DNA of 64,000 nucleotides from Sipunculus nudus (Eukaryota > Annelida > Sipuncula > Golfingiida > Sipunculidae), in NCBI GenBank assembly GCA_026874595.1, contig CM049316.1, forward strand, positions 40,182,695 to 40,246,694, written 5' to 3'. Position numbers and translations under genes: made by a program. Under the pieces are notes generated by a model. That model saw only the letters and a program-made list of their open reading frames with translations, did not search any database and had not been told where the DNA came from. Positions 27,101-40,095 of this stretch are shown here, one piece after another (positions within the stretch are counted from its first letter, which is position 1; each line of letters opens with the position of its first letter).

Positions 27101-30100
27101 ACTAAAATTGCCCTCTCTCTTAATAATATTTGGTCCACTGAGCAATCAATTTTGTTGGTGTGGCCAAGTTGACCATATGTAGCACTTGCTCTTCAAAACC
27201 TTTACTACCAAGAGGGCCACTTAAGCATGCTCTAGAATGGCACCTAGAACTCCCTCAGTTGGCTAGATTACCTGAGGTCAAACCTATTACTAGACTGGTA
27301 CCCCGCTCTATTACGGGTATGGCCCTCAGCCAATCATTGAGACGGGCGCACAACTCCATCTCTAGTTCTCTCAGTTGCAACCCTTGACTTTCTGGTAGCT
27401 TGGTTCTAACTCCAATATGTATATATAAGAGAAAAATACACATTTCATTTTCTCTGGGAAGTTGCCAAATGTTGGCTCTATGTTTCATGTGTCATTAATG
27501 ATTAAATTAATAGATATTAATGATAAATTAATGCCACATACAGTGGAATATCAAACTTATTCAGTATATCGTATTAATATACTGCCATTATTCAATTTTT
27601 GTGCAACAATTCCCTTTTAAATATTTTAAAACTAGAAGTGACAAAAGAAGTTATCTTACATGAACTCTTCACACGTAATCAACCAGGATAGCGTGAGCAT
27701 CCATGAAAATAGGCATGAGCATGCACATTGGAGTTGGAACAAAGGTATCTAGAGTAGTAAAGATGGCTTCGTGTTTGGCTGAGGGCCATAATAGATCAGG
27801 GTACTAGTCTAACTTACTGCATAATTATTATCATTTCTCAATTTTCTCATCCATCAACCATGCATAAACAAACTATCTCTGTAGGAATTGTTAAAAATGT
27901 TAAAGGTAAAACAAAAGCTGAGCAAGATATAACCTGTAATGCTAATAGAAAGAGTGTTCAAATTTTTCTGAAATCTCAAATAAATCTGTATACAGTAAAG
28001 AGTTATCAGACAACATTTTCTGAGCAGAGTTATCAATCTGAATACAAGAGCTGTTTATAAGATCTACATTCTGTATATTATATCAAACAAGTGACACATG
28101 GTCCTTGGTGCTCAGCTAATGGACAATGTGACCTCAGACAATGTAACATAATCTTTTAGAAATATTTGAGAAATTGAGATCTCAAACTATGTGAACAATT
28201 TTAAAACTGTTTTTATGCTGGTGAAGAATAACTGGCTTGGCCTATTTCATTCAGCCTTAAAAAAAGAAAACCAAATGACATATAAAAAATTTCACAAGTC
28301 AAACTGCATGGTACTCTGCAGTCAAAGAGTTTTATCGAAAGTTCATTTTAGGAGTGTTCCAGAATAGTTATACTGATATCAGTCATTGATATTTCATAAG
28401 ATATATATGAAGCTAATATCCTTTAAGGTAATGAATCTACAGTGATTACAGAAAAAGCTCTGGTTCAATGATACAAATGTAGCCATGTCAAAGACCTATT
28501 GACTCATGGGTCATGACGCTCAGCAGATCAGCCACAGAAACCTAACGTTAATTGTCTGATACCCTATTTTGCATTTCAGTGTCTCACTTGGGGTGTATAC
28601 CCTCTGTGAGCAAGTTTGTCAATTCAAATTATTTTAGATTGTACAATACCTTTGAACTGATATGATAAATCTGAATGATAATTATAGCCTTCTGTTCAGT
28701 ATGTCTTCATTTTCACTCTATCTCTGAGAGGTCAATAGGTACTTGTTCAAATGAAATATTTAATTATGCTTTCACAGCAAAATCAAATGTATATATAACT
28801 ACCAATTTTAATTCAACATTTTATAGCTTGTATACATTCCTTTTTTTCTACATTCCTGTCTCTATTTTAGACATATTTAGACATGATCTATCCTTGCTGC
28901 TGGTTTATGAAAATCATACATGTCAATGAAAGACAAAACCTGATTAGGTATTCTGCCTAAGTAAAAATTAAAATATACGATACCATATACACATATATCA
29001 CATCAAAACCTGCCATACAACCTACCTAATTCCATATGCGATCAATAGTTTCAAACTAAACTGTATGTATCCTGTTACATAAGAAGTATAAAATACATGG
29101 AATATTCTTAAAGACATAAGACCATGTACCTATGAAACTATATTTTCATTTTGGATAGCAAAGAAATTGCCTTCATGAAAAATCAAACTCACATGGGCCG
29201 GTGGCATGCGGCCATGACTGCTACTTTTGCGATGTCCCTTCTTAAACCCTTTCCTGAGGCCTGGTCCAGCAATGCGGTCATCTTGGCTAAGGTCATGTAA
29301 CTGGAAACAACGGTACTTAAAGGTCATGAATTTGTCAGGGATCACCTTATTCTTTGCCACAGGGATAAATTGCAATGTAAATGCTGCCTATATTCAGAGA
29401 ACTCCGCACTCTGACAGTAAAATCTTTACGTTAAATCCTGTTTAGAAATGTGATGGCAGATGGCACTGTATCTGAGGCAATTGCGACTGTCACTAGTAAG
29501 CAAGGCTACCAGGTAAATGGAAAAGTAAAATACCTTTGCTAATTTTGCGAACAAGTGTAGAGCTAAAAATATAGCCAATATCAACCAAGTCAATATATTC
29601 TAAGTTACAAAAAACATCACATAGTTATTTATTTTTTTTTTTCTTAGTAGAAAGAAACAAACTGATAAAATTTCCAAATCTAAAAAATACAGCAAATTAC
29701 ATAAAATCTGCAAAAACTGAATGTAGATTCACTTGTCTGGTACAATGCTTAAACCTTCCAATATAATTTATTATACAATATGATTGTTTACTATTCTGTG
29801 CCATTTATATATACAGAGATGCAGGTTTGCCTCTTTATGTCCACAATATCAATTCGAGGCCAAGGTCAAGTGAGAGATTATCACCAGTTAAGGAAAATCC
29901 AGTAAACACTAAAGAATAATAGATCTTTAATATTACATTTATAAAAAATTGGATAATATAAGTGATATTTTGTGACATACTTGCAGGATATACAATTAAA
30001 ATAATGGGTAGACAAAATTAACTTCTAATATCCTCTGCAACATTTTATACTTAATTATTTCATTATTTAAGATTAATAGAATTAATCAAAACAATCAGAA

Positions 30101-33100
30101 TTTTTATGAACTTGTTTGAGCATTTTCTCTGTGTTCACAAAACATCTGAATAATATCTTCAAAAATCATATGTATTACATGAAACATGAGAAAGTCATTC
30201 AAAATTAACTTTACACAAACAATGAGTAGAACAAAAAAATAAATTATATGATTTTATATTTTTATAATAGACTTTGTGTGTGCTAATTATGATCAAAAAG
30301 ATATACATGCAAAACTATAATGTGAGCAGCTAATGTGAAACTATACAAAATACTGAATCATGCTCCATTTTCTTACATGCTACAAAACCAGGGCAAGAAT
30401 AAACTAATCAATGCTCACCTTTGTATATTTTTCATGATTTGACAATGTTTACCTAATTACAATAATTTGAATCTTACTAAGCAAAACTGCACTATTCAAG
30501 GATTGTTTATATGGACTTTCAAGGTTAAAATGTTTTTTTTTCTTGTCAATCTGTAACTACCAGGTAAACACAAAAGAAAGTAACAGTGACCTGATATCTG
30601 TTGCTTTTAAGGAGATTTTAACAAAGGTAACTGTATGCAAAATTTCATGTCCATAGCTCTTAACATGCTCTGTTAACTGTTAAGAAATAGTGTTACTAAC
30701 AGTTTAATTCAATAAAACAAAGCATGATGACAGCAAATACATAAATCAACTACAACAAAATGCAAGTCTACATAATTGTATGTATGGTTAAAGATTGCTA
30801 TAAATCATCACTACTCTGTTTAATGTTTCAATGATTATTTGATTCCTGCACAGCTTTCAATGCATTATTGTTGTAAATAAGTCAATGGTGACATTGGCTT
30901 AAAAAGTAATGTTATTTTCGTGAAGATTTTCACACTGATATTGATGCTAATGCTGATGCTAAGTTTATACTGATGTTCATGATGTTCATGTTGATGTTCC
31001 TGATGATGTTTATGTTGATGATAATGCTGCTGTGCACACTGATGTTAATTCTAATGCTTAAACTGTTTTTATACTGATGTTTTTGCTAATACTCATGCTG
31101 AAATTTATACTGAAGCTAATGATGTTCATGCTGATGTTCATTCTGTGCTCATGATCATGTTCATAATTAGGTATATCTGATGTTCACGGTGGTGTTCATG
31201 CCAATGCTCCTCCTGTTCAAGCTAAGTTCATGCTGATGCTTGTAATAATGTTCATGCTTATACATATGCCTTTGATCATACTGATATCCACTTTCAAGGT
31301 AATGTTTATGCTCATGTTCAAGCTGATGTTCATGATGTTCATGCTGATGTTCATGATGTTGTTCATAGTGGTATTCATAGTGTTATTCAATGTGACGATC
31401 AATTTAATGTTCATAAGTCTCCTGCTGATGTGCATAATGTGTGCATGGCGATGTTCATGTTTTTTGGGCCTTTTTTGGTGGAGGTCACTGCCTCCAATTT
31501 TTATGCTGTCTTATCTAATTCTAAATCTAAGTATGTATATCTGCAGAGTTCCTTTGTGACAGTGCGGTAGCATTCACTTCCTATCATATCATTTTTGTAT
31601 CCCTGTGGCACCCAGGCACGGTGTCTACCACACCTGCGGGTTTGGGTGTGTAACCATCCCCACTGCTGGGTCATAACACTGAGGAACCCCCAAAAACGCA
31701 CTCGTTTGTGAGTGATACATGGCTGTGGGGCACAGCCTTCCCATTAAGCCTGCAGAGCGCTCACCCTAGGTGACTGGGCAGACTGTGAAAATCCCACCGC
31801 CTCAACTGAGATTTGAACTCATGACCTCCAGGCTTTGAGTCCTGTGCTCTACCCCTGAGCTACAGAAGCGGGTTATTCATGTTGGTGTCTGTGGTGACGT
31901 GCATGATTGTGTTCATGTTTATGTTCATGATGTTTATGTTGATGTCCAAGACAATATTTTGTTGACGTTCATGATGTTCAAGAAGATGTTCTTGGTGATG
32001 TTCATAATCAAATGCTCTTGCCTATTTACATGCTGTTTCTTTTGTTTTCCTGTAGTTCAAGATTATGTTCATGATGACGTGCAAACTGATGTTTATGTTA
32101 ATGTTATGCTATTCAGTCTGTTGTTCATGCTTATACTCAGGAAGATTTTCTTGTTGATGTTCATAATAACATAAATGTTCCTATGAATTCATTATGGCAC
32201 TGAACAACACTAACCAATACACTACTGTAGTTTTATTGATGAGCATCCACGACTATAAAAACCATGCTATCTTATTTCATCACAAAAAGTTTAAAACTCT
32301 TCTTATAATAATTTTATGTTGAGTGTGTTCCTTCAGTTTTGTCCACATCATTATTAGGAAAAACGCAATCACCTTATCAGTTTGAATATTTTTAACCTTC
32401 ATAAAATACATTTTTGTTGATATTAATATTAATTATAAATATAATGTAATAAATTAAATATTAATATTGTTACAAAGGAAAAATTCCCTTTTATGGGCAT
32501 CTCTCTTATGAGAACAAAAGTAGTCCTGTGAGGAATATAGACTTCAAGAAATGTAACTGGGTAATCCACGCATCTCTCAGGCTTCACCTTTTCACAAGGC
32601 CAATGCAAACAGGTTACAAACAATTCCACCTTGGATGTAAAATTAAGCATTCACCTGGTAATATAAAGTTCTTTCTATTACAGCTGAAACAGGTTAAATT
32701 TTGGAGTTAGGTACTCAATAAGTACTCAAAAGGCATTAACCAACTACTCATTGACAATTACAAAGCATGTTTACATTTTGCTTGCTGATGGCTTAAATTT
32801 GGCATTAAAGCATGTTTTTTATATGTAATTGGTTCCTACACAGAAAAAAAGTGTCATAACAGACCTGTGTAAAAATGTCTAGCACAGTTGAAAGCCATAA
32901 GGTATTGAATTAATATAGACTGCAAGTAATTTTTCAGTTATATTCAGATATGCCTGTTCACACATATAAGTAATTGAATCCAAATATTTGCTTCAAGTAC
33001 TGAGAAAGCATTACCTGGATGTTTCCTACAGTCCTGCCTTCAATCACCTTCAGTCAAAACCTTTTGAATCTTCCTCTCAATGTGGTTTCAAAATTTTCCA

Positions 33101-36100
33101 AAATGTTTTTGCTAATCCTAATCAACTCAACTGCTTTATGAAAGTGCCATGTGAAATTTCAACACAGTGAACCATTTTACCTGTAGATCTAGTTTAGAAG
33201 CAACAGGGACAATGCTGAGGTATGAATGCTAATTAATATAAGAGACCATTGTTTCCAGAGCAATGACCAGACTCTTTGTTCTGGGTGTTTCCTGTAAAAG
33301 GGACACTGTCAAGAATCCCAAATTTTTCCCTTTGAGCATAAGCCAGTGAAAATGCACAAATCTGTTACTGTATGAAGCCTTCCTGAAGAATCTGCATCAA
33401 CTACCCAAACATTTAAAATCCATATTAAATAAAATTGTGGTATCATTGCCTCCTTGCCATTCTTTACTATTCTGACTCATTGTGATCTATGGGTTATGGT
33501 GCTCAGAGGTGAAACACTGTAATCTGTTCATTAGTCTCTGACCTTATATCTACTGAAGATTTATATCCAAACAAGTACAACTATGGTGTAATTTTGACAA
33601 ACATATTTAAGGATGGTATAACTGGACATATAAATGGACATGTTTGAATATCTTATATTTTGATCACTTCCCTCACACCACAAATTCAAAATTCTGAGAG
33701 AGGCACATTCTAAGCTGATCAACATGGCTTTTTCAACTCAGGTTTAGCATTTTAAACCTTACTATAATTATAAATCCTTTGTTTCTATATCTTTCTCCCT
33801 CTGCACTAACAATGTGACAGATGACAATGTTATTTCTAACTGAGTTTACAAGATGAACATGATTGTATCTGTGTTGTTTTCAGCAACCAGTAAATGCTCA
33901 TCATTTTACTTACAAAATTGATGAAATTTCCTAGAAACTCTTTAACTTGCTACCTAATTACTAACATCATAGATATGATATAACAATAGGGAATTCAAAA
34001 TATAAATAAAATATTATAATATATTTTAAACTAAACTAGTCATAAATCCTCCTGACATCTGACTTGGAACATCTTGATTTTAGTCCATAGCAAGCAATGG
34101 CAGCCTAGTAATAGCTCTTGAAATGTTTGTGAGAACACTCAGCACTAAGAGAATGAATCACTCAGAATCTGTTAATGGCACACAAATACAATACAAAGAC
34201 ACTAGGAGGACAGTGATGAGGTGTGATTCTAAGCCTATCATCAACAGAGTTTCACTGCGATTAGACCCATAGTGGCAGAGAACTGCAGAACAATTAATAT
34301 AGCAGCAAAGATAGAAATTATAGTAGAACCTAATATATGAAATAAACATTCACAAAAAATAGTATTCCCTGAATGCTTATATAATTCTGTTTAAAATAAA
34401 ATTTTACCGATACATAAGGATAATAAATAAGAATTTTCATGCAAAGTTGTTACATTCAAAAATACTTAAGGACTACATCATTACCTGTGGTGACTGTTAG
34501 ATAATGCTTACATGCACAAGCTAAAACTTAATTAACATGCATAAAAAACTTACATATTGTTCATCAACAGCATATGTTCTCCTTCTCTACAATTAATTAA
34601 AAAAAAGTGACCAAAGGACTGTCATTTGTGTATCATTTGAGAGATAGACACAATAACTGCATGTAATGAGTATTGAATAACTGATCAATATCCATCCTAC
34701 AGTCTTTATACATAGCGGTCACACAACACTGGTACTGTAACTACTTCCATTTAACCACTGCCTGCAACAGCAGGCTCTTGAGCATACTGCCACCAGGGAA
34801 TTTGGCTGAATGCCAAGGATGTTCCAACCAATGACACCATGTACAGTGGGCTTCAACTTTGGTTAGATCTGAGATATATAACACTCATCAGTCAGAACAT
34901 TCTTCCTTCTGTGGCAACTCCCTGGTGGCAATACACAGCAAACCTTGCCTTTAAAAGCAGTGGTTAAGTGACAGTAGTGATAGAATGAATGTATAGTGAC
35001 CATTTTGTAAGGACTGTATACCTAACTAGGAGCTTACATCAGGGTGTAAGAATTACCATATCATTTTTTTCTTTCTGACATCTATAACTCTGTAACTCAT
35101 GAGTGAATATACCAGTTCTTGTAAAGGTACACAGCCTCACTAGGAAACTAAAGCACAATACTGGCCTACTTCATATCTCAGTGATTTATACAACTCAAAT
35201 ACTCAGTTATTAATATTCAAACCTATGATTTCAAATCATGGCCTGCAGAACATAGGTCATCATGAACTTACTTCCCACTGATATTTTGCAGGATATGTCA
35301 AAAGTCTAACAGTTATATGATTTGTGCCTTCCCCAGATGGAAGAAAATTAGACAAACTTATTATTATAGCTTAGCTTGACTCAGTCAGCTAAGCTAAAAA
35401 TAAATACATTGTAGAACCAAACCTGCCTTAACCAATTTCAATTTGTTTAAGATTTCAGATAGACTCTGACCCTCTATACATTAACATTACTGGTAATATC
35501 TTGCTCAGCTTTTGTTCTATCTTTACAAAAGTTTCTACAATGGGAGGCTGCTTATGGTTTAAAAAAAAATTGTTGAGAACTGAAAATAAATATGCAGTAT
35601 GTTTGACCTCAGGAATTTAGTCTAATAAAGAGGGAGTTTTAGTTGCCCATCTTGAGTGCTCTTCAGTAGCCCTCTAGGCAGTAAAGGGTTACATCTAGAG
35701 GATGTAGGTGGAACAATGGTATATGTTAATTAAGTTAATACAGCTATCAAAGATAAACAAACATATAAAATTTTAGGAGAATCCATATATTATGATATTT
35801 GCCCGCAAGTACATTTCTGGAGAACTGGTCAGTCAAATATCTTCTATCTTTCATCGAGCCACATCATGTCAATTTATGTTCAACATCCATAAGCACTGAC
35901 AAAACGTCTTAACATAAATTAATGCAAAAATTAAATCAATATTCAAAATTTGTATTTTTCCCCTCGATTTGAAATCACCGCAATATATAAGATAATTTCA
36001 GTGAGAACACTATTCACTGTCTGGATAAAACCTGTGTTATCCAGGACTTGGGATTATACTGGGTTTAATCCGGTCTAATCCAGTTTGAAGAAAATTAAAC

Positions 36101-39100
36101 TGAATCAAACTGGATCAACCCTTGACTCACCTTGTAAAATATAATTTTATTTATACATAAGTGCAAATCTGGATGAGTAACTTCAGTAGCAATATGTAGT
36201 ATACAAATAATACATCAATTGTTGCATCATTTTTTTTCAAGTCTTGGATAAAGTGGATCTAACTGAAACTCAGAAACAGGAATTTGTTTCTTTTTTTCAC
36301 AAAACTGAACATGACCATTTTTGGAATTTTAAGGCAGTAAAGGTGCTCTTTGGGAAATTATCAATGATATTTATGATATTAAAGCTAAATTTTAAACACT
36401 GTAAGCCACAAATCCCTTGATTCCAAACAAGCATAAATGTGCATACATGCAGACCATTTGATGTCTGGCATCAGAGTAACTAAACTTGGGCCAGTTGCGA
36501 CCCCAGCATCTCTCTGTCACCAGAGACTTCAGTTACCAGTACATATCATATGGTCTCAAACTGTGCATGTTGGATCATGTTCCTTGAGATCCCATAATAT
36601 TTGTAACAAGAGCACCTAAAACATGCATAATACACCCGTTTTGTGTATCTGGTGACCTCTTACCTCATTAAATATGCATGAATTTTAATGAGAAGGTACT
36701 CTGGTGAGAAACTCTATTGGTAAATATGTATAATGAGTTTCATGAAAATCCATAGGATTTTTGGTAAGTCACCAAGGTGCCTCCAAAATGTGGTGACCTC
36801 TGGATCTGACCTAATTAAATATGCATGGATTTTGCTGGAAACTGAACTTTGGCAAGATATTTTATTGATTAACATTTCTGATGATTTTTAGCAAAATCCT
36901 TCATATTCTTCATAAGTTATCACAGAGACACCACAAAGTAGCCTTGTGACCTTATTTATGTGTTTATGATCTGTTGGTTAGTAGTTATGGTGAGTCTGTG
37001 AAAATCCATCAAAGCCCAGGTAAGTTATCATGGCGACAGTAAAGTTAACGGACAGACGGTGGGTATAAATCATAATACTACAGTCATATGATGGGCATAT
37101 AAGAAATTATCAACAAATTTTGGTGAAATTTTCAGGATAGTTGATAGCTTTGAAATGATACAAGGAACAATTGATTACATGTTGGGGGTGATCCAGATCA
37201 CCATATGGATCCAGGAAAAATGCTGTATTTCTGACAATGGCATATTTGGGTAATGGGCTTTCTTTGGTCTATGAGTGATTTCTAGTTCTATATTTTATCC
37301 TCATATCTAATTTGTGCATAATATTAACAAAAAGTGCATTGCTGAAGCAGAAAAGCATTCCAGACACAACACCAAACTAAAAAAAAAACTGACATATATA
37401 ATGTACACATGAGGGAAGTGAGGATTAGTTACTTAGGCATGCCTTACTTTACTTAAATCCTCTGTAAACAGTCATTAGAATGATATTTATTCCTTTTTCT
37501 TTCAAGATCATTTTCAAAATTAGCATAATTCAGGCATTCTCAAGGCTGTAAAAATACATTACAAATTAAAAAAAAATTTAAGAACTTTTCATTTTGTGAG
37601 AACCCTGACATTACTATTTCCATGGAAATGGTTTATGGTTGCCATTTTTCCAACAGGTGCTTAATTAAAATTCAAAATCAAGACACTCTTTCAAATGGCA
37701 TCTTAGGTTTAAACTACCGGGTATATCTTACATGGGTGTCAAGAGATACTCTCTCACTGAAAAAAGATGATCTGGAATAAACATGCATTTTTCATCTATA
37801 ATCCATGAATTGTTTTAATGTAAATTCAATTTTGAATATTTTATGTAATTCAAAAGTGTACAGTGACTTTAAATTCCAAAACAAAGGAAGCCAGCTGAAC
37901 TTTCAGAAGATGTTCATGTGATGGGGCTACAGATCATTCTTAGGCTAAGTTTACCAGAAAATGAAACAACACAACTAAAATCCAGACATTAATGGCACAT
38001 ATCACAAAACCTTAATAACACAATACAAAAAGCTGAACAAACATTGAACATTGGTTATTCTACATTTGTTCTACAACTCCTTTCACTTAACCACTGCTTT
38101 CAATAGCACGGTTTGCGGCATACAGCCAGCAGGGAGTTATCACACAGCAAAGAATGTTCTGACAATGAGAGCAGAGTATTGCCAGTATCCAGCTTGGTCT
38201 GACTAAGAATACAAAGTACTCATTGACCAGAACATTCTTGGCCCTGTGTTAAATCCCTGGTGGTGATATCCAGCGAACTATGTTACTGAAAGCAGTGGTG
38301 AAGTGGAAGTAGTTAAAGAACCAATGTAGAGTGACCAATGTGTAATGTGAAGGCTATGACTCACCTCAAGAATCTGATTGGCAGTGGCATAACTCTCCAG
38401 CTTCTCCATGACATTGGAAAGTTCAAAGAGTTTGGCTTGGGCAGAAGACAAGTCTACAGGCAAAACATGTCAGTGATCTTATGAATCTATAACCTGGATA
38501 AACTGTTTAACAATCACTAAAGATTATCTCACCAAACCAAAATATACAAGCCATTAATCTTTAGTACCTATAACTGCTTAAAAATAATCGTAGATTATCT
38601 TGCAATATGAAATAAAACATACCAGCAACCTTATGAATCTGGCTTTGGTTAAAAAACAAGTGCATTTGCTTTGAGAATATCATATTTGCATTCAATAGCA
38701 CAATTATAGTACAAGAAGCTCAACATTTAATTTAAATGCAGAGCTGAAAACATCTGATTTTTTAAATACATGTGTGGCTATTAAGTGCCATCACTGAATA
38801 AATATCACAGAAAAAACCCTCAATATGAATCATGTAATAATTTATAAGTAGTAATGGTTAAAACAGCCGCAACGACTGAGTTAATCATTACTATTATACA
38901 CACTTATCACATGACAAAATGAACAGTTTTAGTGCAAATGCATTTGTTAGTACTTTCATATTTGCATTTGATATTTTTTATCACATTACCATTTACAATG
39001 AAATAAATATAATAGAATTTTCATTTGCTTTATTTGAAATATTAACATTTGTATTAACATTCTATGAGTTGCATCTGAACTTAGACCTGTTACGAATCGA

Positions 39101-40055
39101 TAACCTGTTCATTTGCTAATCAGTTGGGCTTTAATGATAGATTATCCCATAATATGATAAGTGCCATGATACTTCACTCATGATAATACATATATATTTT
39201 AGTAATACATGTACAATGGAACCTCTCCTTACAGGCACCTCTGTACTAAGGGCACCTCCTATTTCAGGGTACCTATGGGTATTCCTTTGAAAATTTACTA
39301 TTCATTGTCATATATTGATTTTCTCAAATGCGGCACCTCTCTACTCTGAATTGCTGGCAGGGCAAAGGGGATAACTCCACGGTTCTTAGATCTTAAGCAG
39401 CCACCCGATCGACCATTTAAAGCTTAATTGTGCAGTGTGCATGGCCATAAAACATCTGAAGCAGCTTTCCTGCCTTGCAGAGAGGGGCTATAGGGTGAAC
39501 CAATGGGGTTCTAGGATGGATAATAACATGCAGTCATTGTTGGCCCTCTCTGTGGCCAAGCATTTATTCTTAGATCCTAGTTTCCCTGTAATGCCAACGG
39601 CATGATGGCTCAACTGAAGTTGATCAGCTAAATTTATGCTCTCGTCAGACATGTTTGAGCAAATCTTATGAGCAGGTCTGCAAATTTAGTGGTGGGTTCA
39701 TAAAATAAACACCTAATGCATCACTATATAATTAATTCGACAATATTGCACTATTTTTGTTGAAGGACTATACTCTATGGTGACTGTTATTTAAACATTT
39801 TAAAAACTTTATGATGAAATAGTGTAAATATGGATCTAGACCTGTCTACTGAATATTTTGGTCATAATGGTGCTTTATATCAAAGTCAATTTGGCTAATT
39901 ATGGAATGTTCCAATGAAATTAATTGTGATCAATGATTTTTATTACCAAAAATATTAAATACCTTTTTAGAAATTAAATGTTCATATTTTAATGTATACT
40001 AAAAAGTGGTTTTCTATTGTCTTTTCTTATATAACTTACTTGAATATAAATATAA

Positions 40056-40095
<40 letters not shown>

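Noticed and set aside
27160-27387. Plus-strand frame of 75 codons as a gene
   Set aside because: It overlaps the inverted-repeat end of a MITE-like element and shows no domain.
31217-31559. Met/Phe/Leu-rich frames resembling transmembrane segments
   Set aside because: They arise from the TTCATG-rich satellite and run into the SINE.
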